NCBI RefSeq assembly: GCF_002736145.1
Contig: NZ_CP024160.1
Span: 62,001-126,000, forward strand
Length of the DNA stretch: 64,000 nt
Direction: 5' to 3'
Source of the DNA: Collinsella aerofaciens
GTDB lineage: Bacteria; Actinomycetota; Coriobacteriia; Coriobacteriales; Coriobacteriaceae
In this document: in pieces, positions 41,568 to 51,041 of the stretch
Layout: the number at the start of each line of letters is the position of its first letter
How positions within the stretch are numbered: the stretch's first letter is position 1
The notes under the pieces: generated by a model
Database searches by the model: none
What the model was told of the DNA's origin: nothing
What the model saw: only the letters and a program-made list of their open reading frames with translations
Translations under genes and position numbers: made by a program

Positions 41568-42788
41568 ATGCATCTAGCCCGCCGCGCCTGGTGCCGAACG
41601 TATCAAACGGTTTTTCGCATCGCATTGCCGGTGCTGCCCTATACCGAGCCGCGCATTTTGGAGCATGCCGAGGATGTGCCCGCGGTGCTTCAAAAGCGCT
41701 CGATCCAGAAGGTCCTTATCGTGACAGACCCTGGTATTGCACGTTTGGGGCTCACGGCATCGCTCGAGCGTGCGCTTACGGCTCAGGGGATTGGCGTTAC
41801 GGTCTATGCCGAAACGCGTGCGAACCCCACGGTCTCAAACGTGGAGGAAGCGGCGTCTCTGTATCGAGCGCGCGCCTGCCAGGCCATTATCGGCTTTGGC
41901 GGCGGTTCTGCCATGGACTGTGCCAAGGGCGTGGGTGCGCGCATCGCGCAACCCAACAAACCCATCAACAAGATGCGCGGCCTGCTGCGTGTCCATCGTC
42001 GCCTGCCGCTGCTCATCGCCGTTCCCACCACGGCGGGCACGGGAAGCGAAGTCACACTCGCGGCGGTTATCACCGATGACGAGACGCACTACAAATACCC
42101 CATTAACGACTTTGTGCTTATTCCGCGCTTTGCGGTGCACGACCCCGAGTTTACACGCGGCCTGCCCGCCTCCATTACGGGGCAGACGGGCATGGATGCT
42201 CTGACACATGCCGTCGAGGCGTTTATCGGGCGCAGCACCACGCCCTATACGCGTAAGATGGCGCGTCAGGCGGTCCAGCTCATCCGCGACAATTTGCTCG
42301 AGGCTTATGAGCATGGCGACGACATGCGCGCTCGTCGCAATATGCTTTCGGCGGCGTATAAGGCGGGCGTTGCGTTTACTCGCTCCTATGTCGGATATGT
42401 GCATGCCATCGCGCACAGCCTGGGCGGCCGATACGGAATTCCGCACGGTTTGGCCAACGCGATCATCCTGCCGCACATGCTTCGCGCTTATGGTGACGCC
42501 GCCGCCCCCAAGCTTGCCGATCTTGCTCGCATGGCCGGTATCGCGCCGGCTAACGCGCAGGACAGTCTTGCGGCCGAGGCCTTTATCGATTGGGTCGACC
42601 GCATGAATGCCGCCTTGGGCATTCCCAAATATGTGACGGGCATTCGCCGCTCCGACATTCCTGAGATGGCGGCCCATGCCGATGCCGAGGCCAATCCGCT
42701 GTACCCCGTTCCACTTTTGATGGATCGTTTGGAGCTCGAGCGTATGTACGAGGTCGTCGCGGGTGGTATGTTTGAGGGCGAGAACTAG
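41568..42788 (+). CDS. Iron-containing alcohol dehydrogenase
   Basis: A 406-residue group III dehydrogenase. IIGFGGGSAMDCAKG binds the cofactor, PTTAGTGSEVT is the first family signature, and the metal site is formed by TGMDALTHAVEAF (Asp, His) and VHAIAHSLGGRYGIPHGLANAIILP (His residues). It interconverts an alcohol and an aldehyde with NAD(P)H; the substrate is unknown. GAAGGAGC precedes ATG 41568. An aldehyde dehydrogenase follows after 8 bases, so the pair likely processes one aldehyde both ways. Confidence 0.9.
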   Translation: MHLARRAWCRTYQTVFRIALPVLPYTEPRILEHAEDVPAVLQKRSIQKVLIVTDPGIARLGLTASLERALTAQGIGVTVYAETRANPTVSNVEEAASLYRARACQAIIGFGGGSAMDCAKGVGARIAQPNKPINKMRGLLRVHRRLPLLIAVPTTAGTGSEVTLAAVITDDETHYKYPINDFVLIPRFAVHDPEFTRGLPASITGQTGMDALTHAVEAFIGRSTTPYTRKMARQAVQLIRDNLLEAYEHGDDMRARRNMLSAAYKAGVAFTRSYVGYVHAIAHSLGGRYGIPHGLANAIILPHMLRAYGDAAAPKLADLARMAGIAPANAQDSLAAEAFIDWVDRMNAALGIPKYVTGIRRSDIPEMAAHADAEANPLYPVPLLMDRLELERMYEVVAGGMFEGEN

Positions 42789-42796
42789 GAGGGTCC

Positions 42797-44176
42797 ATGA
42801 ACACCGAGGAAATCGCGCGCATTGTCGGCGAACAGCGCGCCTACTTTAAGACGCACGCCACGTTTGATGTCGATGCTCGACGCCGCGCCCTCGTGCGCCT
42901 GCGCGAGGCGGTGCGGGCACACGAGACTGATATCGCCCATGCGCTCAAGACCGATTTGGGAAAGTCACATGACGAGGCCTATATGTGCGAGATCGGCACC
43001 TCGCTTTCCGAGATGCGTCATCAGATTGCACATGTGGCTCGATGGAGTCGTCCGCGCCTGCGTCCGTGTGACCTCGCCAACGCCGTAAGCGTGTGCAAAA
43101 CGCAAGCCGTGCCCTATGGTGTCACGCTCATCATGGCACCCTGGAATTATCCGTTTTTGCTGACGCTCGAGCCGCTCGCCGGCGCCCTTGCCGCGGGCAA
43201 CACCGTGGTCATCAAGCCGAGCGCCTATGCTCCGGCATCGAGCGCGGTGCTCAGGCAAATCTGTGAAGAGGCATTTGATCCGCGCCTGGTGACGGTTGTC
43301 GAGGGCGGGCGCGCCGAAAATGAAGCGCTGCTCGATGAGTACTGGGACAAGATCTTCTTTACCGGTAGCGTTCCGGTCGGCAAGCTCGTCATGGAGCGCG
43401 CAAGTAAAAACCTTACGCCCGTGACGCTTGAGCTGGGCGGAAAGAGTCCCTGCATCGTGGATGCGACGGCAAACTTGAAGGTCGCGGCGCGGCGTATCGC
43501 CTTTGGTAAATGGCTCAACGTGGGGCAGACCTGCGTGGCGCCCGACTACCTGCTGGTCGATGCGCGCGTGCATGACGAGCTGCTGGACCTTATCAAGGAG
43601 GAGGTCCGCCGTATGTTTGGCGAGCATCCGCTCGATAACGAGGATTACGGACATATCGTCAACGCCAAGCATTTTGCGCGCGTGCGTGGGCTGATCGACC
43701 CCGACAAGGTTGTGCTGGGAGGCACGGCGCGCGAGTCGTCGCTCAAGATCGAGCCGACGATTTTGGACGGCGTGACCCCCGATGACGCCGTAATGCAGGA
43801 GGAGATTTTCGGCCCGATCTTACCGGTGCTGGCGTTTGATGACCTGGATGAGGCCGAGACGTTTATTACGGATCGTCCGACGCCGCTGGCCCTGTATGTC
43901 TTTAGCCAGGACCGTGCGGCTCAGCAGCGCTTTGTGCGCTACGTGCCCTTTGGCGGCGGCTGTGTTAATGACACCATTATGCATTTGGCTACGAGTCATA
44001 TGGGCTTTGGCGGCATGGGCGCGAGCGGCATGGGGCAGTACCATGGCCGCGAGAGCTTCGATACGTTTAGTCACAAGAAGAGCATCGTGAACAAGGCAAC
44101 GTGGCTGGACGTGCCGTTCCGCTATGCCCCTTACGCAAACTGGAAGCACAAGTTCGTGCGCATGTTTGTGCATTAG
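42797..44176 (+). CDS. Aldehyde dehydrogenase, class 3-like
   Basis: A 459-residue NAD(P)-dependent aldehyde dehydrogenase. APWNYPFLLTLEPLAGALAAGNTVVIKPS, FTGSVPVGK, LELGGKSPCIV (general-base Glu) and GQTCVAPDYLL (catalytic Cys) are in order. The lack of an N-terminal extension and the tail FRYAPYANWKHKFVRM match the class 3/coniferyl aldehyde type. GGAGGG precedes the ATG. It is the second gene of the operon with the alcohol dehydrogenase. Confidence 0.92.
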   Translation: MNTEEIARIVGEQRAYFKTHATFDVDARRRALVRLREAVRAHETDIAHALKTDLGKSHDEAYMCEIGTSLSEMRHQIAHVARWSRPRLRPCDLANAVSVCKTQAVPYGVTLIMAPWNYPFLLTLEPLAGALAAGNTVVIKPSAYAPASSAVLRQICEEAFDPRLVTVVEGGRAENEALLDEYWDKIFFTGSVPVGKLVMERASKNLTPVTLELGGKSPCIVDATANLKVAARRIAFGKWLNVGQTCVAPDYLLVDARVHDELLDLIKEEVRRMFGEHPLDNEDYGHIVNAKHFARVRGLIDPDKVVLGGTARESSLKIEPTILDGVTPDDAVMQEEIFGPILPVLAFDDLDEAETFITDRPTPLALYVFSQDRAAQQRFVRYVPFGGGCVNDTIMHLATSHMGFGGMGASGMGQYHGRESFDTFSHKKSIVNKATWLDVPFRYAPYANWKHKFVRMFVH

Positions 44177-44200
44177 AATCAGATGACATAGGGATAAACA

Positions 44201-44236
44201 AAGTGGCCGCCCCCGCGTAAGCGAAGACGGCCACTT
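44201..44236 (+). terminator. Terminator of the adh-aldh operon
   Basis: AAGTGGCCG and CGGCCACTT arms with an 18-base loop, 25 bases after the stop. The rest of 44237-44428 holds no gene I can support. Confidence 0.65.
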
Positions 44237-44428
44237 CTCACGATGAAAACGTGTATCGGAGTTGGCAAGACCCGCTGCCACGGGTGCCATCCGTGTTCCT
44301 ATCTTATCTGCAAGCGTTCCGTCGCGCAAGCGTTGCGGCAAACGATTGAAAGACGCAGACAGGATGAATTTGTGTCCGCACGGGCCCGTAGACTTCTCAA
44401 CTATGTTGTGGATGCTCTCTAATCGGTA

Positions 44429-44620
44429 ATGGAGGCGCACGTGTTTGATGGCGACGACCTGTTGGATCTGACAGACGATCCGTTTGAGTGGGATATGCTA
44501 CTCGATGACGATGAGTTGGAGCAGGACCGTAAGAAGCGGCAGGGCAAGAAGGCGCGGGATGACGCTTCGAAAAAGCAGGACAAGCGTCGCCGAGGTCTGT
44601 TCGGCGGGCTCTTTGGGTGA
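44429..44620 (+). CDS. Small protein with acidic N-terminus and basic GLFGGLFG tail
   Basis: A 63-residue protein. The first half is acidic (DGDDLLDLTDDPFEWDMLLDDDELE), the middle is Lys/Arg-rich and helical, and it ends RRRGLFGGLFG. No family is recognised. ATG 44429 is given, but GGAGG lies just after it and fits GTG 44441 better. The charge pattern and short hydrophobic end suggest a binding or membrane-touching peptide, which is speculation. Confidence 0.5.
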   Translation: MEAHVFDGDDLLDLTDDPFEWDMLLDDDELEQDRKKRQGKKARDDASKKQDKRRRGLFGGLFG

Positions 44621-44697
44621 CTGTCTCATCGCCGCGTCTGTACCGCGTCTGTATACTAAACAGGTCTTATACGCGTTGCGAAATGAGGACAGAGACG

Positions 44698-45243
44698 ATG
44701 ATGTGGTTTACCGCCGACCTGCACCTGGGCGATACGAATATCTTGCACGACGTGGATCGACCGTTTGATTCGGTCGAGGAGATGAACCGCAAGGTCATCG
44801 ATGCCATCAATGAGTGCGTGGCTGTGGACGACCGCCTCTATATCCTGGGAGACTTTACGTATCGTTTGCCCATGGCGGAGGCAGTGCGCCTGCGCGAGCG
44901 CATTGAATGCCAGAGCGTGACGCTCATCCGTGGTAACCATGATGGCGATTGGGGAGATCCGGACGCGCCGCACATTTGGGATGAGGTGCGCGATTATCTG
45001 GAGGTCGCCCCCGGTTACGCTAAGGGCCATCGCCTGGTAATGAGCCATTACCCCATGCTCAGCTGGAATGGCAAGGCGCGCGGCGCCATCATGCTGCACG
45101 GGCACATTCACAGCAGGGGAGACCGCACCAACGCGCGCAATCGCGATCGCGAGCGCCCTATCTTTCGCTACGATGTCGGTCTCGATGCCAACGACTACAA
45201 GCCCGTAAGTCGCGATCAAATCCTCGACTTCTTTAGACTGTAA
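44698..45243 (+). CDS. Calcineurin-like metallophosphoesterase
   Basis: A 181-residue phosphoesterase. FTADLHLGDTNIL (metal Asp and His), LGDFTYR, RGNHDGD (GNHD) and HGHIHSR (GHxH) are the conserved motifs of the family. Similar short proteins act on nucleotides or RNA, and the substrate here is unknown. ATG 44698 follows GAGGACAG; upstream in-frame codons lie in the promoter, with TATACT at 44652-44657. A palindrome begins 7 bases after the stop. Confidence 0.85.
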   Translation: MMWFTADLHLGDTNILHDVDRPFDSVEEMNRKVIDAINECVAVDDRLYILGDFTYRLPMAEAVRLRERIECQSVTLIRGNHDGDWGDPDAPHIWDEVRDYLEVAPGYAKGHRLVMSHYPMLSWNGKARGAIMLHGHIHSRGDRTNARNRDRERPIFRYDVGLDANDYKPVSRDQILDFFRL

Positions 45244-45249
45244 TTCTCG

Positions 45250-45287
45250 AACCACCACAAGATGGGACAGGCACCTTTGTGGTGGTC
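45250..45287. repeat. ACCACCAC-arm palindrome with GGGACAGG core
   Basis: Arms ACCACCACAA and TTGTGGTGGT with a GATGGGACAGGCACCT-type middle, directly after the phosphoesterase stop. It matches the element at 7978. Confidence 0.8.
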
Positions 45288-45308
45288 CTTGCATAGATTG
45301 GAGTCGCT

Positions 45309-46073
45309 ATGAAGCAATTGCTCATTCGTGCCGACGATATCGGTTATTCGTATGCCGTTAACCTGGGGATTGCCCGCAGCATCAATGAGGGTCTGGTGCG
45401 CTCGGCGGGCTTGATGCCCAATATGCCCGAGGCCGAGCGTGGCTGGTCGCTCGTGGCGGACGCCGGCATTGCGGTGGGCCAGCATACCAACGTGTGCCTG
45501 GGCAAGCCGTGTGCCGACCCGGAGCTCATTCCGAGTATGCTCAACGAGAGCGGTGATTTCCATAGCAGCCGTACCTTCCGCGAGCATTTTAAGCGCGGCG
45601 AAGAACTGATCGACTTTGATGAGGCCTGCATCGAGATCCGCGCGCAGCATGACCGCTTTGTAGAGATTGTGGGCCGCGAACCCGATTACTTTGAGGCCCA
45701 TGCCGTCATGAGCAAAAACCTTAACCGAGCGATCTCGGCGGTTGCTCAGGAACTGGGCCTTAAGGAACAGAAGGCGAGCTTCGACCCCACGGCGGTTGTG
45801 CGTTGCGGTGCCACCGACCTGCGCATGGTGATGCACTCGATGGAGCCGGGCTACGAACCCAAGGACTCGATTATGCGGACGGTTCGCGAGATGGCGGACG
45901 GCGAGACGGTCGTCTTTGTGTGCCATCCGGGCTATCTCGATCGTTTTATCTTGGAGAACAGCTCGCTTACGACCGATCGCACCAAGGAAGTCGATGCGCT
46001 GACCGACCCCGAGCTTCGCGCTTGGCTTGAGTCTCAATCCGATCTTCGCCTGATCGACTACCGCGACCTGTAA
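45309..46073 (+). CDS. YdjC/ChbG-type carbohydrate deacetylase
   Basis: A 254-residue protein of the YdjC family. LIRADDIGYSYAVNLGIARSINEGLV carries the metal Asp pair, VGQHTNVCLGKP carries the His, and FEAHAVMSKN carries a further His. ChbG deacetylates chito-oligosaccharides; here the substrate is not known and no sugar transporter is nearby. The start is ATG 45309 after TTGGAGTC. A degenerate palindrome and a terminator follow the stop. Confidence 0.83.
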   Translation: MKQLLIRADDIGYSYAVNLGIARSINEGLVRSAGLMPNMPEAERGWSLVADAGIAVGQHTNVCLGKPCADPELIPSMLNESGDFHSSRTFREHFKRGEELIDFDEACIEIRAQHDRFVEIVGREPDYFEAHAVMSKNLNRAISAVAQELGLKEQKASFDPTAVVRCGATDLRMVMHSMEPGYEPKDSIMRTVREMADGETVVFVCHPGYLDRFILENSSLTTDRTKEVDALTDPELRAWLESQSDLRLIDYRDL

Positions 46074-46082
46074 GGACCCAAG

Positions 46083-46115
46083 CCACCACAAAAGGGATAG
46101 GCACCCTCGCGGTGG
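46083..46115. repeat. Degenerate ACCACCAC-arm palindrome
   Basis: CCACCACAAAAGGGATAGG followed by GCACCCTCGCGGTGG. The core is GGGATAG instead of GGGACAG and the arms carry mismatches, so it looks like an eroded copy. It starts 10 bases after the deacetylase stop. Confidence 0.65.
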
Positions 46116-46119
46116 ATCT

Positions 46120-46155
46120 GGCGCCGTTGCCATTATGGCTGCGGCGCCTTTTTTG
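46120..46155 (+). terminator. Intrinsic terminator after the YdjC gene
   Basis: GGCGCCG ... CGGCGCC stem followed by TTTTTTG. Confidence 0.85.
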
Positions 46156-46212
46156 TCCGCGTGGCGCGGTAGAGTGTAGAAGGTTGAAATTTGCGTCCAT
46201 CGAGGAGCTGCT

Positions 46213-47970
46213 ATGAACGAGATCAAGTGCCCGCATTGCGGCGAAGTTTTTAAGGTCGATGCGTCCGGTTATGCGGATATCGTCAAGCAGGTGCGCGACG
46301 CCGAGTTCTCGCGCGACCTGGACGAGCGCGTGAAGGCTGTTCAGCGCGAGGGCGAGCAGGCGCTGGAGCTTGAGCGCTCGCGCTCGACGGCTGCTTTGCA
46401 AAAGGCGGAGTCTCAGCGCGACGCTCAGCTTGTCGAGCAGAAGAACGCTGCAGCCCAGCAGCTGGCGCAAGAACTCGCCAAGCGCGATGCGGAGCTTGCC
46501 GAGCTACGCGCCAAGCTCGAGGGCGCTGCCGCGGAGCGCGAGAGCGCAAGCCAGCGCGCGGCGGTTGAAGCCCGCGCCGATGCTCAAAAGGAGAACGCCG
46601 AGCTCCAGCGTGAGATCGACAATTTGCGTGCGCAGCTGGGACGCAAGGATGATGAAGCCAAGCTTGCCGAGTCGGCGGCGCGCAACGCTGCTCAAAACGA
46701 TGTAGCCGCGCGTGATGCCCAGATTGCCGAGCTGCAGGCCAAGCTTGCCGCGGCAGACAAGGCTCAGGAGATGGCGCTTGCCGCTGCTGCTGCCGAGTCG
46801 CAGCGCGAGCTCGATGCCGCTCGCAGCGAGGCCGAGCGTACGCTTACTGACTATCACGCGAAGGTACAAGAGAAGTTTTCCGCCGCAAGGGCTCAGTCTG
46901 AGCAGGAGGCCGAGGGCCTGCGCGCACGGCTGCGCGAACAGGAGCTGACGGCCAAAATGAACCTATCAGAGGCGGTCGCCGCGGCGGAGCGAGAGCGCGA
47001 TGAGGCACGTGCCAAGCTGACGAGTGAGCTGGCAGTGCGCGATTCTCGCGAGGAACAGGCCAAGGCAGCACATGAGCTTGAGCTTGCGCAGGCCAAGCGC
47101 GCGAGCGATGACCTAATTCGCTACAAGGATGAAGAGATTGAGCGCCTTAAGGACATGAAGGTTCGCCTGTCCACCAAGATGGTGGGCGAGTCGCTCGAGC
47201 AGCACTGCGAGACTGAGTTCAATCGTTTGCGTATGACCGCGTTTCCTAATGCGTACTTCGAGAAAGACAACGATGCGTCCGAGGGCACCAAGGGCGACTT
47301 TATCTTCCGCGAGTGCGACGCGAGCGGCAACGAGATCATCTCGATCATGTTCGAGATGAAAAATGAGAACGACGAGACTGCGACCAAACACAAAAACGAG
47401 GACTTCTTTAAGAAACTCGATCACGATCGCCGCCAAAAGGGCTGTGAGTACGCGGTACTCTGCACACTGCTCGAGCCCGAGAGCGAGCTTTACAACGCGG
47501 GAATCGTGGACGTGAGCTACCGCTACGAGAAGATGTACGTGATTCGCCCACAGTTTTTCATTCCCATGATTACGCTGCTGCGCAACGCCGCCATGGGTTC
47601 GCTGCACTATAAGCAGGAGCTGGCGGAGTACAAACAGCAGAATATCGACGTCACGAACTTCGAGGCCAAGATGGAGAAGTTCAAGGACGGCTTCTCGCGC
47701 AACTACAACCTGGCGAGTAAGCAATTCGAGTCGGCAATCAAGGAAATCGATGCCGCCATCAAGCAGCTCGAGAAGACCAAGGACGATTTGCGCCGCAGCA
47801 CCGAGAATCTGCGCCTGGCCCACAACAAGGCCGATGAGCTTACCATTCGCAAGCTCACGTGGGGCAACAAGACCATGAAAGCAGCGTTTGACGAAGCGCG
47901 CGAGGCTGTGACAGAGGCAAACGATGAGCCAGCCGAGGCGGATTCGTATGAGGTCGAGGATGCCGAGTAA
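46213..47970 (+). CDS. DUF2130 coiled-coil protein
   Basis: A 585-residue protein. It starts with a CxxC zinc-ribbon-like motif (IKCPHCGEVFKVD). A very long coiled coil rich in Ala, Glu and Arg follows (residues about 25-310). The DUF2130 domain comes next (SLEQHCETEFNRLRMTAFPNAYFEKDNDASEGTKGDFIFRE, then MFEMKNENDETATKHKNEDFFKKLDHDRRQKGCEYAVL). The family has a nuclease-like fold in my recollection, with conserved Glu/Asp/Lys (FEMKNE), but no known role. The gene stands alone between two hairpins. Confidence 0.85.
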   Translation: MNEIKCPHCGEVFKVDASGYADIVKQVRDAEFSRDLDERVKAVQREGEQALELERSRSTAALQKAESQRDAQLVEQKNAAAQQLAQELAKRDAELAELRAKLEGAAAERESASQRAAVEARADAQKENAELQREIDNLRAQLGRKDDEAKLAESAARNAAQNDVAARDAQIAELQAKLAAADKAQEMALAAAAAESQRELDAARSEAERTLTDYHAKVQEKFSAARAQSEQEAEGLRARLREQELTAKMNLSEAVAAAERERDEARAKLTSELAVRDSREEQAKAAHELELAQAKRASDDLIRYKDEEIERLKDMKVRLSTKMVGESLEQHCETEFNRLRMTAFPNAYFEKDNDASEGTKGDFIFRECDASGNEIISIMFEMKNENDETATKHKNEDFFKKLDHDRRQKGCEYAVLCTLLEPESELYNAGIVDVSYRYEKMYVIRPQFFIPMITLLRNAAMGSLHYKQELAEYKQQNIDVTNFEAKMEKFKDGFSRNYNLASKQFESAIKEIDAAIKQLEKTKDDLRRSTENLRLAHNKADELTIRKLTWGNKTMKAAFDEAREAVTEANDEPAEADSYEVEDAE

Positions 47971-47989
47971 GGCATAGCGTATAGTGCAA

Positions 47990-48027
47990 AAGCGGGGCTG
48001 CTGGCGATGTTGCCAGCGGCCCCGCTT
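47990..48027. terminator. Bidirectional terminator between DUF2130 and helicase genes
   Basis: AAGCGGGGC and GCCCCGCTT arms with an inner CTGGC/GCCAG stem, between convergent genes. Confidence 0.8.
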
Positions 48028-48049
48028 CGTTTCGTTCCAGTATGTTCGG

Positions 48050-50731
48050 CTAGTCCTCGAGCAGGTCCTCGATAAAGCCGACGCGGTAGTTTTTGAAGAT
48101 GACCTCGCCGCCGTCCTGCGTGGCGTCCAGATCGACATCGCCCATGATGCCAAAGTCGTGGTCGCCGTCCTCGTCGGCAAAAATCTGGTGCACGTGCCAC
48201 ACATGCTGCGTCTTCTCATCGCTCTCGTCGATGGAAAACATCGCGGAGCTGCGAGCGTCTCCGTCGGTGAGGATTTCCTCGTGCTGATCATGGTAGGCGT
48301 CGAGCGCTTTTTGCCAGCGGGCCTCGCTCATGCCCCAGTCTTCATCGAGCTCGCCCAGGTCGCGCACGTGCTCGCGGGCGGCAAGGGTCACGCGGCGGAA
48401 GAGCGCATTGCGCACCAGCAGCGTGCAGCCGCGGCGGTCCGCCACGACCTCGTCGATGCCCTGCGGCGGCGCGGCATCGAGGGCTGCCGGGTTGCCGGCG
48501 TTCTCCCACTCGTCCACCAGGCTCGAGTCCACCGAGCGCACCACAAAGCCCAGCCACGAGATAATGTCACGCAGGCGCTCGTCACGCTTCTCGATGGGCA
48601 CGGTGCGGTCGAGGGAACGGTAGGCCTCTGCCAAATAGCGTAGCAAAATGCCCTCGGAGCGGGCGATGCCGAGCTTTTGAATATAGCCCTTAAAATCGCT
48701 CGCGCTCTCCAGCATATCGCGCAGGACGCTCTTGGGAGAGAGCTGGTAGTCGTTTGCCCAGGGCACCTCCTGGCAGTACTTGTCAAAGGCGGCGTCGAGC
48801 AAATCCTCGAGCGGCTTTTCGTAGGTGACATCCTGGATGCGCTCCAGGCGTTCCTCATAGTCGACGCCGTCGGCCTTCATCTCGGCCATAGCGCGATCGC
48901 GTGCGGCGCGCTCTTGTGCGCGCAGCACCTGCTTGGGATCCTCGAGCGTTGCCTCGACCATTGAGATTAGATCCATGGTATAGGTCTCGCTCTCGGGGTC
49001 GAGCAGCTCCAACGCGGCAAGCAAGAACGGCGAGAGCGGCTGATCGAGCGCGAAGTCCTCGGGCAGGTCGACCGTCAGCGCGTAGTCGATGTCCGGCGCG
49101 GCGTCAGCCGGAGCATCGGGTGCGGGCGGCACCTCGGTGCGCACGACGACGCCGGAGTCGATGAGCGTGGCGAAGATTTCGTCAGCGCGAACCTCGAGCT
49201 TAGCCTTTTCCTCGGGCGTTTGCAGGCTTGTCTCGATGAGGTCGTGCACGCGGGCGCGAGCGTCGCCGCCCTGCTCGACCACGCTAATTACCATGGAGTG
49301 TGTGATGCGAAGGCGCGGCTTGAGCGTTTCGGGCTGCGTCTCGATCAGGCGCTCAAAGGTCTGCTTGTTCCAGGTGACAAAGCCCTCGGGGGCCTTCTTC
49401 TTTTTAATCTTGCGGAGCTTCTTGGGGTCGTCGCCCGCCTTGGCCATAAGCTTGGCATTCTCGATCTCGTGCTCGGGTGCCTCGGCGATGACCATACCCT
49501 CGGTGTCAAAGCCCGAGCGACCGGCGCGACCAGCGATCTGATGGAACTCGCGGGCGCGCAGACGACGCATCTTGTAGCCGTCGAACTTGGTGAGCGCGGT
49601 GAGTACCACGGTGTGGATGGGTACGTTGATGCCGACGCCGAGCGTATCGGTGCCGCAGATGACGGGCAGCAGGCCCTGCTGCGCCAGGCGCTCGACCAGC
49701 AGGCGATAGCGCGGCAACATGCCAGCATGGTGCACGCCGACGCCGCATCCAAGCAGGCGTTTGAGAATCTTGCCAAAGGCCGTCGAGAAGCTCGTGCCCT
49801 TGGCGGCTTCCTTAATGGCCTCGCGCTGCTCCTTGCTGGCGATGCCAAAATTGGCAAGTGACTGTGCCGTCGCAAGGGCGGCATCCTGGCTAAAGTGCAC
49901 GATATAGAGCGGGGCCTCGCCACGGCGCATGGCGAGCTCGACCGTGCCCTCGAGGGAGGTCGTCACATAGTCGTAGCTCAGCGGAACAGGACGCGGGGCG
50001 TCGACAACCAAGTCGCAAGCAGCGCCGGTGTGCTCCTCGAGTGAGGCGGCGATGGCGGTGACATCGCCGAGCGTGGCGCTCATGAGCATGAATTGCGTGT
50101 GAGGCAGGGTGAGCAGCGGCACCTGCCAGGCCCAACCACGATCGGGGTCGGCAAAGTAGTGGAACTCGTCCATGGCGACGCAACCAACATCGGCATCTTC
50201 GCCCTCGCGCAGCGCGTCGTTGGCAAGGATCTCTGCCGTGCAGCAGATGACGGGCGCCTTGGTGTTGATATGCGTGTCGCCGGTGATCATACCGACGTTA
50301 TCGCGGCCGAGCACCTGCACAAGGTCGAAAAACTTTTCGCTGACCAGAGCCTTGATGGGGGCCGTGTAATAACAGCGCTTGCCTTGTGCCATGCCCATAA
50401 AGAGCATGCCCAGCGCGACAAGCGACTTGCCCGATCCGGTCGGTGTTCCCAAAATGACGTGATCGCCGGCAGCCAGGTCCATGAGGGCCTCTTCTTGGTG
50501 GTCCCACAGCTCAATACCGCGATTGCTCGTCCATTCAAAGAAGCGCTCGAAGGCCTGGTCGGGCGTGAGCCACGGTTCGGGCTCGCTGCCGTCCTCGGGC
50601 TCCCACCAGGTGGGGGAGAGCGCACCGAGTGAGCCGAATTCGGCTTCGGTTCCCGTGCCGCCCGAGAATGAGCTGGCGGCGCCGGCGCCAGAGACGGTGC
50701 TGGCGGCGGTATCTATCGTGGTCTGTGCCAT
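48050..50731 (-). CDS. Ski2-like DEAD/DEAH-box helicase with DUF3516
   Basis: An 893-residue SF2 helicase. TPTGSGKSLVALG is Walker A, MDEFHYFADPDRG is the DEFH box, LMSATLGD is motif III, VICGTDTLGVGINVP is motif V, and IAGRAGRSGFDTEG is motif VI. The long C-terminal DUF3516 region ends in an acidic tail. Actinobacterial proteins of this type are thought to act on RNA or DNA, with no established substrate. The N-terminal 45 residues are Ser/Ala/Gly-rich and probably disordered. GAGAGAAAG precedes the ATG. Confidence 0.87.
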   Translation of the reverse strand: MAQTTIDTAASTVSGAGAASSFSGGTGTEAEFGSLGALSPTWWEPEDGSEPEPWLTPDQAFERFFEWTSNRGIELWDHQEEALMDLAAGDHVILGTPTGSGKSLVALGMLFMGMAQGKRCYYTAPIKALVSEKFFDLVQVLGRDNVGMITGDTHINTKAPVICCTAEILANDALREGEDADVGCVAMDEFHYFADPDRGWAWQVPLLTLPHTQFMLMSATLGDVTAIAASLEEHTGAACDLVVDAPRPVPLSYDYVTTSLEGTVELAMRRGEAPLYIVHFSQDAALATAQSLANFGIASKEQREAIKEAAKGTSFSTAFGKILKRLLGCGVGVHHAGMLPRYRLLVERLAQQGLLPVICGTDTLGVGINVPIHTVVLTALTKFDGYKMRRLRAREFHQIAGRAGRSGFDTEGMVIAEAPEHEIENAKLMAKAGDDPKKLRKIKKKKAPEGFVTWNKQTFERLIETQPETLKPRLRITHSMVISVVEQGGDARARVHDLIETSLQTPEEKAKLEVRADEIFATLIDSGVVVRTEVPPAPDAPADAAPDIDYALTVDLPEDFALDQPLSPFLLAALELLDPESETYTMDLISMVEATLEDPKQVLRAQERAARDRAMAEMKADGVDYEERLERIQDVTYEKPLEDLLDAAFDKYCQEVPWANDYQLSPKSVLRDMLESASDFKGYIQKLGIARSEGILLRYLAEAYRSLDRTVPIEKRDERLRDIISWLGFVVRSVDSSLVDEWENAGNPAALDAAPPQGIDEVVADRRGCTLLVRNALFRRVTLAAREHVRDLGELDEDWGMSEARWQKALDAYHDQHEEILTDGDARSSAMFSIDESDEKTQHVWHVHQIFADEDGDHDFGIMGDVDLDATQDGGEVIFKNYRVGFIEDLLED

Positions 50732-51041
50732 GTGTTTGCTTTCTCTCGCGATTGTCCGCCAACTATTATGGCGTAGCGGCGGCGCGGGGTGCCAGCGCGC
50801 GAGAAAATGCAGGAAATGGGCGTTCTGCCCGGCCGTTTGGTGCAGTTGTCAGTTAAGTGAGTAGACTTTTTGCAATATCGCGAGCACATGACTTTTGCGC
50901 AAGGGCTTTACCTGCGGTTTTATTTCTTCCTATGCAGACTGTGCTCGGCTATTGCCAAAAAGTCTACTCACTTAGATTTGAGGACCGTCCGTCGGCGCCT
51001 ATTTGCCGCTTGGTTGCCGGCGTAGCGACCGCCAAAAGCCC
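50732..51041. other. 310-base gap holding a long nested hairpin
   Basis: Apart from the inverted-repeat element at 50854-50974 I see no gene. The minus-strand helicase promoter should lie in 50732-50800. Confidence 0.6.
50854..50974. repeat. 121-base nested inverted repeat (REPIN/MITE-like)
   Basis: Outer arms TAAGTGAGTAGACTTTTT and its exact complement (18 bases) are extended by GCAAT/ATTGC after one bulge. An inner CGAGCACA/TGTGCTCG stem lies further in. The element lies between two genes and has no coding capacity. Confidence 0.8.
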
